Origin: Streptococcus hyointestinalis
GTDB taxonomy: Bacteria > Bacillota > Bacilli > Lactobacillales > Streptococcaceae
Assembly (NCBI RefSeq): GCF_011039275.1
Contig: NZ_JAAKGB010000001.1
Location: forward strand, 1,178,001 to 1,242,000
Length of the DNA: 64,000 nt
Reading direction: 5' to 3'
Made by a program: the position numbers and the translations under genes. Positions 13,452-22,433 of this stretch are shown here, one piece after another. Under the pieces are notes generated by a model that ran no database searches, was not told the DNA's origin, and worked only from the letters and a program-made list of their open reading frames with translations. The first letter of the stretch is position 1; each line of letters begins with the position of its first letter.

Positions 13452-15311
13452 CTATGCCGGAATTTGTTTTACGAGTTTCTCAAACTTATCAATATCGATT
13501 CCATGGTATACAGATAAAAGTTGAGTGATATACTGCATTTTTTGGTCAGTTGGGTTAATGGTTCTGCCAGCAATAGCAAAGAATTTTTCAAGATAGATTG
13601 TTGGAATTTTCAACCCTACAAAAAGTTTCAAGAGTGTCATTTCCTCATATGAGGTACCTTTGAATTGACGAAGTTTACCTAAGAAGTTCCGATGAAGATT
13701 GGTTTGAGCCATAAATTCTTGATTATCATAACCTCGATAGTCAACGATTTTACTAACTACTTCTTCAAAAGAAAGGTGGACATCATACAAATAATCAACG
13801 ATTCCAGCATTCTCAGTGATGATTTCCTGGATATAAACATTGAAATTATCAAGTGCGACTGCCTCTTCCCTAACATCTAGTACCTCAGCATTTTGGTTAA
13901 AACCATTCAGAATTCGACCATAATCATCATCCGATAACTTAAAGAGTGTGTACTCATACTGAGTTGATAACCCAGAATTAAAGCTTAGGTATTCATAACT
14001 AAATGCTAAGCAGCATTTGCTCACGTCATTCAGCGCTTCTTCAGTTAATACTAAATGTCCGAATGGTCCAACTTTAACATAGCGAGAATCATTAAGACAG
14101 ACAAATGTATTAGCGTAGACATATTCCCCAGAGAGTAATAATTCGCTGGGCTCTTTATTAGTACTCGCTAAATTAATCAGTTCCGAAAAACCAATTGTAA
14201 AAGTCTGGTGTAGATAAATTTCTCCATTTGTCGAAGTGATGTGACTAGGAACATAGGAGCCATCAATATAGTCATATGCACTACTATTATTTGAGAAACC
14301 TAGTTCTTCTAATCGAATCTTGGCGGACTGCCTAGAAGCATGATACGCAATAGCGACCTTATCAACGGCTTTGGCCAGAAGTGATAACTCAGTCACATTA
14401 CTAAAACCAAGGTAACTGAATTCTCCCATGGTACTAATAACCATCTTCTCAACTGAGTTTTTCGGCATGAGAATTCTTGGTGCAATTCCCTTAGCTTGAC
14501 ATTCCATGGAGTACTCAGGATTATCGTTAACAAGATTGAGAGGTATTAGCTTTGGACTTCCGTAATGGTTAGAGAGCATTCGTTTGAAAGCGAAATGTTG
14601 CCAGTGATATTCCCAATGGACACATTCATGCAAAATAGAATTATTCAACTCTCCAACTCGTCTAGGAATAAGTAATTTAGCATCAACTATTAAGTCCCCC
14701 ATATTTGAGAAATACTCGAAGATTTCCCCTGTTTCTGGATCAAAAGCTTTAACAGGTTCACTGTCAAATTTGACCATGGCGCGCTGTTGCTCATTTACTT
14801 CCGATACATTCAAAAACACCACATTCAATCCCATTCGTCGTGCCAGTACCATTACATCAATTGTACCAACATTGTCAGTAGATGATGAAAATTCGGGATA
14901 ATACTTGGACAAAATATGTTTCGCAGCAAGATCGTACTCTCCACGATTCATATAGGGAACTAAATCAAGTCGCTGGGTAAAGTGGTTTTCAAGTCCTTTT
15001 GGCGCAGAGGTCCTAAAGTTCATTACTTGTAAGTCGTCTGAAACAAAATAACCATCTAACCAAAATGAAAAACGTGTTGTATAAGTCAAACCCTCACTCA
15101 AGACCTTATACTTAACTACCGTACTGCACTCAGATACAAAACTCTCACGATCAGTCCAGTATATTGTACAAAACCTTACTTGATAAATTGAAATTTCAAT
15201 GTCCTTGATGAAAAATGGAACATCATGTAGTGCATCAAGATATTCACTAATCCAACTATTAATGAATCTAGTAACATGGGGATTATTATTCAAATAGTGT
15301 TTAAAGTCCAA
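13452..15311 (-). CDS. Large ImmA/IrrE-type HEXXH metalloprotease
   Basis: A 619-residue protein. A zincin motif is clear at residues 228-232 (HECVH, in ILHECVHWEYHW), preceded by the DLIVDAKLLIPRRVGELN block typical of ImmA/IrrE peptidases. Ordinary ImmA proteins are 120-180 residues and cleave an XRE repressor. This one has a 150-residue N-terminal part with beta-rich pattern and a 330-residue C-terminal part ending in a helical segment (residues about 545-619). Two terminators follow it, so it is a single-gene unit. It lies next to a restriction-modification gene in AT-rich cargo. A repressor-cleaving or defence-associated protease are the two options. Confidence 0.72.
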   Translation of the reverse strand: MDFKHYLNNNPHVTRFINSWISEYLDALHDVPFFIKDIEISIYQVRFCTIYWTDRESFVSECSTVVKYKVLSEGLTYTTRFSFWLDGYFVSDDLQVMNFRTSAPKGLENHFTQRLDLVPYMNRGEYDLAAKHILSKYYPEFSSSTDNVGTIDVMVLARRMGLNVVFLNVSEVNEQQRAMVKFDSEPVKAFDPETGEIFEYFSNMGDLIVDAKLLIPRRVGELNNSILHECVHWEYHWQHFAFKRMLSNHYGSPKLIPLNLVNDNPEYSMECQAKGIAPRILMPKNSVEKMVISTMGEFSYLGFSNVTELSLLAKAVDKVAIAYHASRQSAKIRLEELGFSNNSSAYDYIDGSYVPSHITSTNGEIYLHQTFTIGFSELINLASTNKEPSELLLSGEYVYANTFVCLNDSRYVKVGPFGHLVLTEEALNDVSKCCLAFSYEYLSFNSGLSTQYEYTLFKLSDDDYGRILNGFNQNAEVLDVREEAVALDNFNVYIQEIITENAGIVDYLYDVHLSFEEVVSKIVDYRGYDNQEFMAQTNLHRNFLGKLRQFKGTSYEEMTLLKLFVGLKIPTIYLEKFFAIAGRTINPTDQKMQYITQLLSVYHGIDIDKFEKLVKQIPA

Positions 15312-15422
15312 TGGCTCACCACTTATCTTTCTATAGTAAATTTTTTAATATTGTTTTCTATTTTTTCTTGATGATATTATACCAGATAAAATTGAAAAAT
15401 CAATATTTCATTAACTAAAAAA

Positions 15423-15465
15423 CAATATCTTGTGCTAATGTCACTTAACGAGGCACAAGATATTG
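15423..15465 (-). terminator. Terminator of the restriction-modification unit
   Basis: Perfect 13-bp arms CAATATCTTGTGC and GCACAAGATATTG with a 17-base loop, followed on the minus strand by T6. It ends transcription from the restriction-modification gene and the small ORF. Confidence 0.85.
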
Positions 15466-15483
15466 ATTTCCTTTTTATGAATC

Positions 15484-15511
15484 ACTATCAAGCCTGGTAA
15501 TACTTGATAGT
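15484..15511 (-). repeat. Second hairpin behind the small ORF
   Basis: ACTATCAAG / CTTGATAGT, a perfect 9-bp inverted repeat with a 10-base loop, 19 bp upstream (on the minus strand) of the terminator at 15423-15465. It has no T-run and its purpose is unknown. Confidence 0.6.
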
Positions 15512-15588
15512 TTCGATTTTGCATTTACTTGAACCATTTTTCCTTTTAATTCAATCCTACTTTTAAATCATTTTTGTTACTCTGGATA

Positions 15589-15765
15589 TCAACTTCTATC
15601 GATTTTTTCTTTTAATATCTGTAATGATAAACGTAGCAAAATGACTAATTCACTTAAAGAGTAATAAAGAAATTGATTCTCCATCATATAATCTTCAAAC
15701 TGTGAAATCGAATCTAAAAAATTGGAAATTTCAGATAGTATCTCGTTATCAATATTTTTATTCAA
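15589..15765 (-). CDS. Small ORF behind the restriction-modification gene (TTG start)
   Basis: A 58-residue helical peptide (NKNIDNEILSEISNFLDSI... ending LQILKEKIDRS) with no recognised family. It has no ATG at its head. TTG 15765 lies 8 bases after AAGGAG and is the best start; TTG 15774 lies too close to the same site. The ribosome site lies in the loop of an 11-bp hairpin. It follows the restriction-modification stop by 60 bases and shares its terminator. It could be a small regulator or specificity partner, or non-functional. Confidence 0.45.
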   Translation of the reverse strand: MNKNIDNEILSEISNFLDSISQFEDYMMENQFLYYSLSELVILLRLSLQILKEKIDRS

Positions 15766-15796
15766 ATATACCAACTCCTTCCGTTGTTGGTATATT
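15765..15796 (-). promoter_or_regulatory. 11-bp hairpin presenting the ribosome site of the small ORF
   Basis: AATATACCAAC and GTTGGTATATT are perfect 11-bp arms. On the transcript the 10-base loop reads AACGGAAGGA, holding the Shine-Dalgarno sequence, and the downstream arm runs up to the TTG start. This looks like a translational control element or protein-binding hairpin. Confidence 0.65.
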
Positions 15797-15824
15797 AGCT
15801 CTTAAGATAAATTATATCAAGTAA

Positions 15825-18800
15825 TTATTCAGTCTCATTACAGATATTTAAGTAATACTCATTCAATTTCAATAAATCAGAGTCATCGACGGTATTTTTC
15901 TCATAAATCGATTTTACCAAATCTGAAATTTTTTTATGATTTGGATCGTTTTCATCATATAGTGGAAGTTTGATTTTTAAATCAATTGATATGCTCCGTG
16001 TACTAAATGTACTTAGTATATAGTTTTTGACTACCGGTGCATTTAGTACCCCACAAATATAATACGCTTCTTCCTGAGTAATGTATAACTCTAACTCATT
16101 AGCAACTTTCTCCTCGGCTCGTAGCTTCCGTTGAGAAAAATACGGTGCATGCTTTGCTGGAATAGCAGTAACTGTATCACCCCAAGAAGTTCTCATTGGA
16201 CCGAGGACTGCAGCAGCCCAATCACTATTATCTCTGAAAACAACTTTATACGGAGCATAGGTGTAAACTCCAATCTTACTTAATGAATAAAAATCATCCC
16301 CTTTTGCGATAGCCTTCGATCTTTCACTTTGTGCTCCGATTACATCTTTTTGGTTGACTAGATACTCCGCTAATCTATTTGAAGAATTGTATAAATCCAC
16401 AATTGGTACCGAAGTAGTTTCAAGTTCATTGTATGGATAAATTGCATATTCATTTTGCCAGTTTATGTTGAATTTACTAATCATTGGCCCCTTAATTAGT
16501 GGGCGCACATATTTCGTTTCAATTTTTAGAGGACCACTATGGTTAACTTTATGAACTGTTCCTTTAGTTGTATCATTTTGAAAAATCCAATTAGATTTAT
16601 TCGATGAAGTATTGTCGTCTTCCTCAATTAACATATAGACTTCTTTTGGAGTAAACTCAACACCAGATCTAGCTTTATATGAGCAGTACCCTACAATTTT
16701 AGAAAAATATTCAGCTTGACTACCATCTCTGACAAAAGTAAATCCTGATCTAGAGGAATCCACCTGAATTAATTTCCCCTCAACAAAGTCAAAATTTGAT
16801 TTTACGCTTTCAAATGAATGTTCTAAATTGATAACACTCATTTTTTTACTTCCTCTTTTCTTAGTTACAAATTCTAAAGGAAGCCCTTGCTTGTAATCAA
16901 CATAATCTCTCTTGTAAATATACGATAAAAATGCATCTTTCATATCTATAAAAGGGTGCCCTGACTTTTCCCAATCAATACACTTCTGAAGATAGAATCT
17001 TTCACCATTGTCCTCATCAATGATAAAATTCCTAAAGCCTTCATAGGAGTCTTGAGTTAGAATCGTTTTCGGCATTAAAAATGCCAGAACCCCTGTTTTT
17101 TTCAAGAAGTTTGTTGCTGTAACATGAGCAATCAATGCGCAGATGTTTAAAGAAATTGCTCCCATGTAAGTTTGACCACTAAACAGATGTCTATCAATTG
17201 AAATAGATTTAATTCTTTCAGCGTATGCACTTGGTAGAAATTCCCATTTAACCCACGGTGGATTCCCTACTACAATATCTACTTCCTTAATTGTAGTAAT
17301 TTTGATGAAATTACCAATTACCTTAATCCATAGACCATTCCAACTATTTTTATCTAGTGCAATCATCTGATCTATCATGTCCCTAAACCTAACTTCCAGC
17401 ATTGGATCAAGAGTACCAACATAGCTTTCTACGCTCTCTGATAAATACCTAAATAATAATTCCTCATTCCCTTCCTGAGCCATTTTGGCTAGGAAGCGTA
17501 TTACTTTTGAGAACTTATCCTGATCCTCAACTAATTTTACTGGAAATACTGCATTGATTTCACTTTGAATACTAGACATATCATATCTGAAACACTCTAC
17601 ATTTCCAATACTCTCCTTAGTTGGTGTAACAGCTGAATCTCCTAAATACACAGGAATTTCAAACTCCACATCTTTAGTTAGAAGCGGAGAAACTGCTAAT
17701 ATATATCCTACTCTAGATGTCAATACACTTAAAGGATTTATATCAATTCCTTTTACTCTATGTAGAATTTGCTCTAATAACTCCTTCTTTTCTTGATTCG
17801 TATAGTTAACGATATCATTCTTAGCAATAATGCTTTGAATCATTGTTATCAGGAATACACCTGAGCCGCATGTAGGATCGACAGCAATATAACTTTCATC
17901 ATTCTTAATTTGAGATACAGCTTCCTTAAGTAGACTATCCGCAAGCCATGCGGGGGTAAAATACTCTCCCAAAGAATGTCGCACCGCTTTTGGCATTATT
18001 TCAATATAAAGATCTTTAAAAATATCAGCTGAATTAATATTACTCTCCAATCCGAAAATAGAGTAGTCTTCGATTCTTGTAACAAGCTCCTTGATCAACT
18101 CAAATAACTCGTAATCCCATTCTCCATCCCATACATACCAGGAAAAAAAGTCACCTTCTAAAAGATTATGTATCCCTTGATCTGCAAAAGAATAACCATC
18201 CTCCATTTTTTGAAGAAATCTGTGTAACTGGTCTTCTTCAACTGAGGTTAAATCACTAAAGTACTTAATTTCTTCGAACGTAAATACTCTATGAACGATT
18301 TTACAAGCTATTAATTTAACAATTATCGCATACGTTGTTTGTAATGCAAATAATCCTCTATATTCAGCCTTTGGAGTATCAATTTTAATCTTAAATAGTG
18401 CACTTAATGCTTCTCTCCTTTTTGCAATATCTTGATTTTTCCCCATATCGGCTTCTGAAAGATGGAAGAGTTCTTGCCATTCCCTATGCAAAATATCAAT
18501 CTGATCGTTTTCGTCAGAATTTGATAAGATTGAATATAACTTATTGGAAATTCGCTTTGTAAGACTATCTTCGTTTTCAAGAGAAAAATCCCTTACAATA
18601 TTGTAAGAATTCAGTTGTTTTGAATCAGATGCAATAATCGCTTTAATTATTCTATCGAATGTCAAAACATCCAGTTCTTTAAAAGGAGTTGACCTGATTC
18701 CATCAATATTCTCAACAATTTCAGAAACTTTTTTTCCATCTGTAACGATCATTAGCGTTATATCAAAATTATCACGTAATTGTTTGTAATAGTTTACAAG

Positions 18801-19124
18801 CTGATTTTGTGCTTTCTCCTGGCTAGTTCCAGATGTTAAAACAGCAGGCCTTTTATATTCAACTAATAAACCACCATCCATCATGTCAATCCGACCAGAA
18901 AATTCAAAGCCAAAATCTGTTTGAGTGAACTCTTTTTTTTGATTATCTGGTACTCCAAGTTTTGTTAACAAAAAGAGATAAATTTCTTTTTCAAACGCAG
19001 AAGCAATCATACTCTCATTATCAGTTTGATGTACTTGTGATTTAATGCGTGAGATAGATTCCTCCAAATCTAATAAGTATTCTTTTGAATCTAAATAAAT
19101 AAGTTGTTGATTATTTAATTTCAT
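15825..19124 (-). CDS. Single-chain restriction-modification enzyme (type IIG/IIL-like)
   Basis: A 1099-residue protein. The N-terminal nuclease has a PD-(D/E)XK pattern, D80 (GRIDMMDGG) and E89-Y-K91 (LVEYKRP). A helical linker precedes an N6-adenine methyltransferase with the SAM motif DPTCGSGVFL near 413-422 and the catalytic NPPW near 618. The C-terminal third (about 750-1099) would be the target recognition domain (KYVRPLIKG, EYAIYPYNE and NAPVVKNYI blocks are typical). By family one polypeptide both methylates and cuts DNA at an unknown site and needs SAM. PglX-type methylases are similar, but the fused nuclease and lack of brx/pgl genes argue against BREX. The gene is more AT-rich than its neighbours, as expected for acquired cargo. 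Confidence 0.86.
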   Translation of the reverse strand: MKLNNQQLIYLDSKEYLLDLEESISRIKSQVHQTDNESMIASAFEKEIYLFLLTKLGVPDNQKKEFTQTDFGFEFSGRIDMMDGGLLVEYKRPAVLTSGTSQEKAQNQLVNYYKQLRDNFDITLMIVTDGKKVSEIVENIDGIRSTPFKELDVLTFDRIIKAIIASDSKQLNSYNIVRDFSLENEDSLTKRISNKLYSILSNSDENDQIDILHREWQELFHLSEADMGKNQDIAKRREALSALFKIKIDTPKAEYRGLFALQTTYAIIVKLIACKIVHRVFTFEEIKYFSDLTSVEEDQLHRFLQKMEDGYSFADQGIHNLLEGDFFSWYVWDGEWDYELFELIKELVTRIEDYSIFGLESNINSADIFKDLYIEIMPKAVRHSLGEYFTPAWLADSLLKEAVSQIKNDESYIAVDPTCGSGVFLITMIQSIIAKNDIVNYTNQEKKELLEQILHRVKGIDINPLSVLTSRVGYILAVSPLLTKDVEFEIPVYLGDSAVTPTKESIGNVECFRYDMSSIQSEINAVFPVKLVEDQDKFSKVIRFLAKMAQEGNEELLFRYLSESVESYVGTLDPMLEVRFRDMIDQMIALDKNSWNGLWIKVIGNFIKITTIKEVDIVVGNPPWVKWEFLPSAYAERIKSISIDRHLFSGQTYMGAISLNICALIAHVTATNFLKKTGVLAFLMPKTILTQDSYEGFRNFIIDEDNGERFYLQKCIDWEKSGHPFIDMKDAFLSYIYKRDYVDYKQGLPLEFVTKKRGSKKMSVINLEHSFESVKSNFDFVEGKLIQVDSSRSGFTFVRDGSQAEYFSKIVGYCSYKARSGVEFTPKEVYMLIEEDDNTSSNKSNWIFQNDTTKGTVHKVNHSGPLKIETKYVRPLIKGPMISKFNINWQNEYAIYPYNELETTSVPIVDLYNSSNRLAEYLVNQKDVIGAQSERSKAIAKGDDFYSLSKIGVYTYAPYKVVFRDNSDWAAAVLGPMRTSWGDTVTAIPAKHAPYFSQRKLRAEEKVANELELYITQEEAYYICGVLNAPVVKNYILSTFSTRSISIDLKIKLPLYDENDPNHKKISDLVKSIYEKNTVDDSDLLKLNEYYLNICNETE

Positions 19125-19231
19125 ACTGACACCTCTTTCATTAATATTGTATCACTTTTTGAGTGGACAGCAAGTAAAAAATATATTTTTATAGTGGACA
19201 ATCAAAAAACGACATTTATGTAGATTAATTA

Positions 19232-19259
19232 TTGATATTTCCTCAAAATCTAGTATAAT
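19232..19259 (+). promoter_or_regulatory. Promoter of the HdiR-like repressor and SOS cassette
   Basis: TTGATA at 19232-19237 and TATAAT at 19254-19259 with a 16-bp spacer, 33 bp before the repressor ATG. Confidence 0.75.
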
Positions 19260-19281
19260 TTGTTAAGTAATTACTTAACAA
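19260..19281. promoter_or_regulatory. Perfect 22-bp palindromic operator
   Basis: Half-site TTGTTAAGTAA followed immediately by its exact complement, starting one base after the -10 box and ending just before the ribosome site AGAGGAG. A repressor bound here would block its own transcription start, so it is the obvious autoregulatory site of the HTH/S24 protein next to it. Confidence 0.85.
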
Positions 19282-19291
19282 AAGAGGAGCT

Positions 19292-19990
19292 ATGTTTTCA
19301 GCGAAACGTTTAAAAAAAAGAAGAAAAGAAAAAAATTTTTCTCAATCTGATATAGCAAAAAAATTAAAAGTTAATCGCTCTGCCTATCATAACTGGGAAA
19401 ACGAAAAAAATATACCGAATCAAAAAAACCTTACTGCTCTAGCTGCTCTTCTTGAAGTGCCAGTTACTTACTTCGAGTCAGAGTACAATATTGTCAACAA
19501 CTTCCTGCAGCTCAACGACTTCAACAAAGTTCTAGCTGAGGAATATATGGAGGACTTACTTCAAACTCAGCGTGAGGCTGAGCGTACGGTCATTAAGCTT
19601 TTTCCTATCAAGGTTCTGGACGATATTTCGCTATCTGCTGGTCCTGGACAAAGTTTTGCAGACGAATACGAGACTCGTACTGTTTACTCTGATGAGGAAC
19701 AATATGGTTACGACTTTGCTACTTGGATCAAAGGAACTTCTATGTCTCCTAAATACTTAGATGGCGAGGTAGCCCTTATTCGTGAAACTGGTTTTGACTA
19801 TGATGGAGCAGTCTATGCCTTAGTCTGGAATGAGCAGACTTACATCAAAAAGCTATACAAAGTTGAAGATGGTTTCCGAATGGTCTCCATCAATGAAGCA
19901 GGAAATCCAGAACGTTTCATTTCCAAAGATGATGATTTCCGTATTGTTGGTAAGGTAGTCGGACATTTCATGCCAATAGAAGGAGCTTAA
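19292..19990 (+). CDS. HdiR-like XRE/S24 self-cleaving repressor
   Basis: A 232-residue protein with an N-terminal XRE helix-turn-helix (SQSDIAKKLKVNRSAYHNWE, 17-36) and a C-terminal S24/LexA peptidase domain. The scissile A116-G117 lies in SLSAGPGQ, the catalytic serine is S150 in GTSMSP, and the lysine is K186 in YIKKL. Such proteins (HdiR, LexA, CI) cleave themselves on RecA filaments after DNA damage. It precedes two small ORFs and a UmuC-type polymerase with YolD-like partner, the arrangement known from streptococcal HdiR-UmuC cassettes. It may therefore control the SOS mutagenesis genes rather than, or as well as, prophage lysogeny. Confidence 0.88.
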   Translation: MFSAKRLKKRRKEKNFSQSDIAKKLKVNRSAYHNWENEKNIPNQKNLTALAALLEVPVTYFESEYNIVNNFLQLNDFNKVLAEEYMEDLLQTQREAERTVIKLFPIKVLDDISLSAGPGQSFADEYETRTVYSDEEQYGYDFATWIKGTSMSPKYLDGEVALIRETGFDYDGAVYALVWNEQTYIKKLYKVEDGFRMVSINEAGNPERFISKDDDFRIVGKVVGHFMPIEGA

Positions 19991-19992
19991 TT

Positions 19993-20211
19993 ATGAAACT
20001 CAAGGATATTTTAGAATTAGGTACCTATGGATACAATCCAGAATGCAAAGTAGAAATTTTCAACATGGATAACTTCGAAGAACGTTTAGAGAATGAAGGT
20101 TTTGATGAAATTCTTATTCCAGACGATGAAGATTGCACTATTTACCGCTACGCTTTCTTAATCGAAGACTCCATTCTCATCGTAATGAAGGAGGAAGATA
20201 ATGTCGGTTAA
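19993..20211 (+). CDS. Small acidic protein of the HdiR-UmuC cassette
   Basis: A 72-residue, very acidic protein (MKLKDILELGTYGYNPECKV...), with no family I can name. It starts 2 bases after the repressor stop, behind AAGGAG, and its end overlaps the next small ORF by 11 bases. A small conserved ORF at this position is usual in the cassette; function unknown. Confidence 0.65.
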   Translation: MKLKDILELGTYGYNPECKVEIFNMDNFEERLENEGFDEILIPDDEDCTIYRYAFLIEDSILIVMKEEDNVG

Positions 20212-20332
20212 AGTGGAAATGATTTACATCAAAGATGACCGCATCTTATTCACTCCCTACTTAAAAGAATATGATATTACCGATTATGTACAAGAGCTAA
20301 CCGAGGAACTCTCCAAACTTAAAGAGAGGTAA
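20201..20332 (+). CDS. Very small ORF between repressor and umuC
   Basis: A 43-residue ORF (MSVKVEMIYIKDDRILFTPYL...) with AAGGAGGAAG in front of ATG 20201, overlapping the previous gene by 11 bases and ending 3 bases before the umuC start. The spacing and ribosome site support translation. No function recognised. Confidence 0.6.
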   Translation: MSVKVEMIYIKDDRILFTPYLKEYDITDYVQELTEELSKLKER

Positions 20333-20335
20333 TTT

Positions 20336-21750
20336 ATGGGATATATCGACTATTCAAAAGAACCAACTTCTGATATTGCTTTCGTCGATATGAAATCATT
20401 CTATGCTTCCGTGGAATGTGTAGACCGTGGGCTAAATCCACTGCACACTTCTCTCTGTTCATGAGTCGTTCTGATAATTCTGCTGGGCTTATCCTCGCTT
20501 CTTCTCCTATGTTCAAAAAGGTCTTTGGCAAATCAAACGTTGGTCGGTCTTATGACCTTCCTTTTGATATTAAGACAAGAAAATTCAGCTATCAAAACGC
20601 TTGGCGACAAGGAATTGAAGTAACACCCAAGTACAAGTCTTTCATCGAACACTGGGCTAAACGGACTCTTATCGTCTCTCCTCGTATGGATAGGTATATT
20701 GAGAAGAACTTGGAAATACAGCACATCTTCCAGAACTATGCTGCTCCAAATGATATTCACCCCTACTCTATAGATGAGGGCTTCATTAATTTAACTTCAT
20801 CCCTCAACTACTTCATCCATGATAAATCCATGTCTCGAAAAGCAAAACTCGATAATCTATCAGCTATGCTCCAAAGAGATATTTGGAGAGAAACTGGTAT
20901 CTACTCAACTGTTGGAATGAGTAATGCCAATCCGCTCCTTGCTAAACTTGCTCTTGATAACGAAGCCAAGAAGACTGTTACCATGCGAGCTAATTGGTCC
21001 TATGAAGACGTGGAGAGTAAAGTTTGGGCTATACCTTCCCTTACCGATTTCTGGGGGATTGGCAGTCGAACCGAGAAACGACTTCATAAACTTGGTATTA
21101 ATTCCATTAAAGAACTGGCCAATGTGGATCCAACTACCCTTAAGAAAGAATTTGGTAAAGTTGGTCTGCAACTATGGTTCCATGCTAATGGGGTTGATGA
21201 GAGTAATGTACATAATCCCTATCAACCAAAAAGCCACGGATTAGGCAATTCACAAGTCTTACAGCGTGATTATCACAATCAAAAGGAGATAGAGCTTGTC
21301 TTATCTGAAATGGCTGAACAAGTTACCATACGCTTGAGAAAAGCCCACAAAAAAGCCACTATTGTTTCTATCCATATTGGATACTCAAATATTGAGATGA
21401 AGAAATCCATCAATGCACAGATGAAGATTGAACCTGCCAATCTGACCAAGACTATGGTCAAGCATGTTATCGAACTTTTCCGCAGCAAGTACGATTCTGG
21501 AGCAGTGAGACAGATTGGTATTTCATACAGTGGATTTGCTGATGAAAGCTATGGTTTGATTTCACTTTTTGATGATATGGAGACTATTGAAAAAGAAGAA
21601 AAGCTCCAAACCGCTATTGATTCAGTTCGAGAGCAATTTGGATTCTTAGCCATTCAAAAAGCCAATGTTCTTACCGAAGGTTCACGAAATATTGAACGTA
21701 GTAAATTGATTGGGGGACACTCTGCAGGTGGCTTAGACGGACTAAAATAA
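20336..21750 (+). pseudogene. umuC: UmuC/ImpB-type Y-family polymerase with a one-base frameshift
   Basis: ATG 20336 opens MGYIDYSKEPTSDIAFVDMK then SFYASVEC, the Y-family catalytic start with its DMKSFYASVE motif, but this frame stops at 20462-20464 after 42 residues. The rest (MSRSDNSAGLILASSPMFKK onward, from 20461 to 21750) is in the next frame. It contains the second catalytic block YSIDEGFIN, the helix-hairpin-helix region FWGIGSRTEKRLHKLGI, and the little-finger domain. One base added between 20458 and 20461 (TGT GTC ATG) restores a 471-residue protein of normal length. As read, the catalytic aspartate and the rest of the enzyme are on separate peptides. This is a real mutation or a single base-call error. 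Confidence 0.88.
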
Positions 21751-21773
21751 ATTGATTACAGGAGGTGTTACTT

Positions 21774-22151
21774 ATGGTTGACCGTTCATATCTCCCTTGG
21801 CAATGTGCCAGAGAGTATCAAGACGTAGGCATGCAGAAATGGATGGGCTTCTTCCTATCCGAGCATACAACTGCTCTTGATACTGATGCAAGTAAGATTT
21901 CATATCTATCAGACTTAACTCTTGAAAATAAATTACTTTTAACCAGTCAACTTTATTCAAGTCAGCTAATAGCTCACTTCGACATGCTGGAGAATAATAA
22001 ATCAGTAAGCTATGTTGGAACTGTGTCCGAACTAAATAAAAATAATCTATTGATAAAGACCAAATCAGGTTACATAAACGCTTCCTTCAAAGATATTCTT
22101 CACATCGGCTTGTTTGAGGAAGAACTGGAGGTGCTATATGAATCAGCTTGA
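21774..22151 (+). CDS. YolD-like protein of the SOS cassette
   Basis: A 125-residue protein whose first 40 residues (MVDRSYLPWQCAREYQDVGM, then QKWMGFFLSEHT) match the YolD-like family. The second half forms a small beta domain (VSYVGTVSELNKNNLLIKTK). YolD-like proteins are encoded next to UmuC/UvrX-type polymerases and are thought to act as their partners, a UmuD-like role that is not proved. AGGAGG precedes ATG 21774. The end overlaps the next gene. Confidence 0.75.
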   Translation: MVDRSYLPWQCAREYQDVGMQKWMGFFLSEHTTALDTDASKISYLSDLTLENKLLLTSQLYSSQLIAHFDMLENNKSVSYVGTVSELNKNNLLIKTKSGYINASFKDILHIGLFEEELEVLYESA

Positions 22152-22431
22152 GTTTCATCATAATGAACTTCAAATGGACTATTTCAGTGATAACTACAGA
22201 CAATTTGAAGCTGACTTCTACCGCTACTCTGCTTTAGATACACCACTCACTTTCTTAACTGATGATATTTTGTTGACCATGGCAAAATCAAGAAAAAACT
22301 ATTTTAAGCTCAATAAAGAGAAGGCTACCGATAGCCGCGATCACTACTTCATATTCATGGTAGAGCAACTCGAGGACAGTAAACTCACCAAGAAGTATAT
22401 CTATCAAAAAACAGTCACGAATTTAAAATAA
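22138..22431 (+). CDS. DUF5960 family protein
   Basis: A 97-residue protein I place in DUF5960 from its core (QMDYFSDNYRQFEADFYRYS, ALDTPLTFLTDDILLTMAKS). This family is common beside streptococcal UmuC cassettes; function unknown. ATG 22138 follows GGAGGTGCTAT and overlaps the preceding stop by 14 bases. It is the last gene of the cassette. Confidence 0.7.
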   Translation: MNQLEFHHNELQMDYFSDNYRQFEADFYRYSALDTPLTFLTDDILLTMAKSRKNYFKLNKEKATDSRDHYFIFMVEQLEDSKLTKKYIYQKTVTNLK

Positions 22432-22433
22432 AG

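Noticed and set aside
15825-19124. BREX PglX
   Set aside because: The protein has a fused N-terminal nuclease pattern and none of the other brx/pgl genes are near, so a type IIG/IIL-like enzyme fits better.
20334-20531. 65-codon minus-strand ORF opposite the umuC start
   Set aside because: Antisense to the frameshifted umuC gene and without signals; it only exists because of the mirrored codons.
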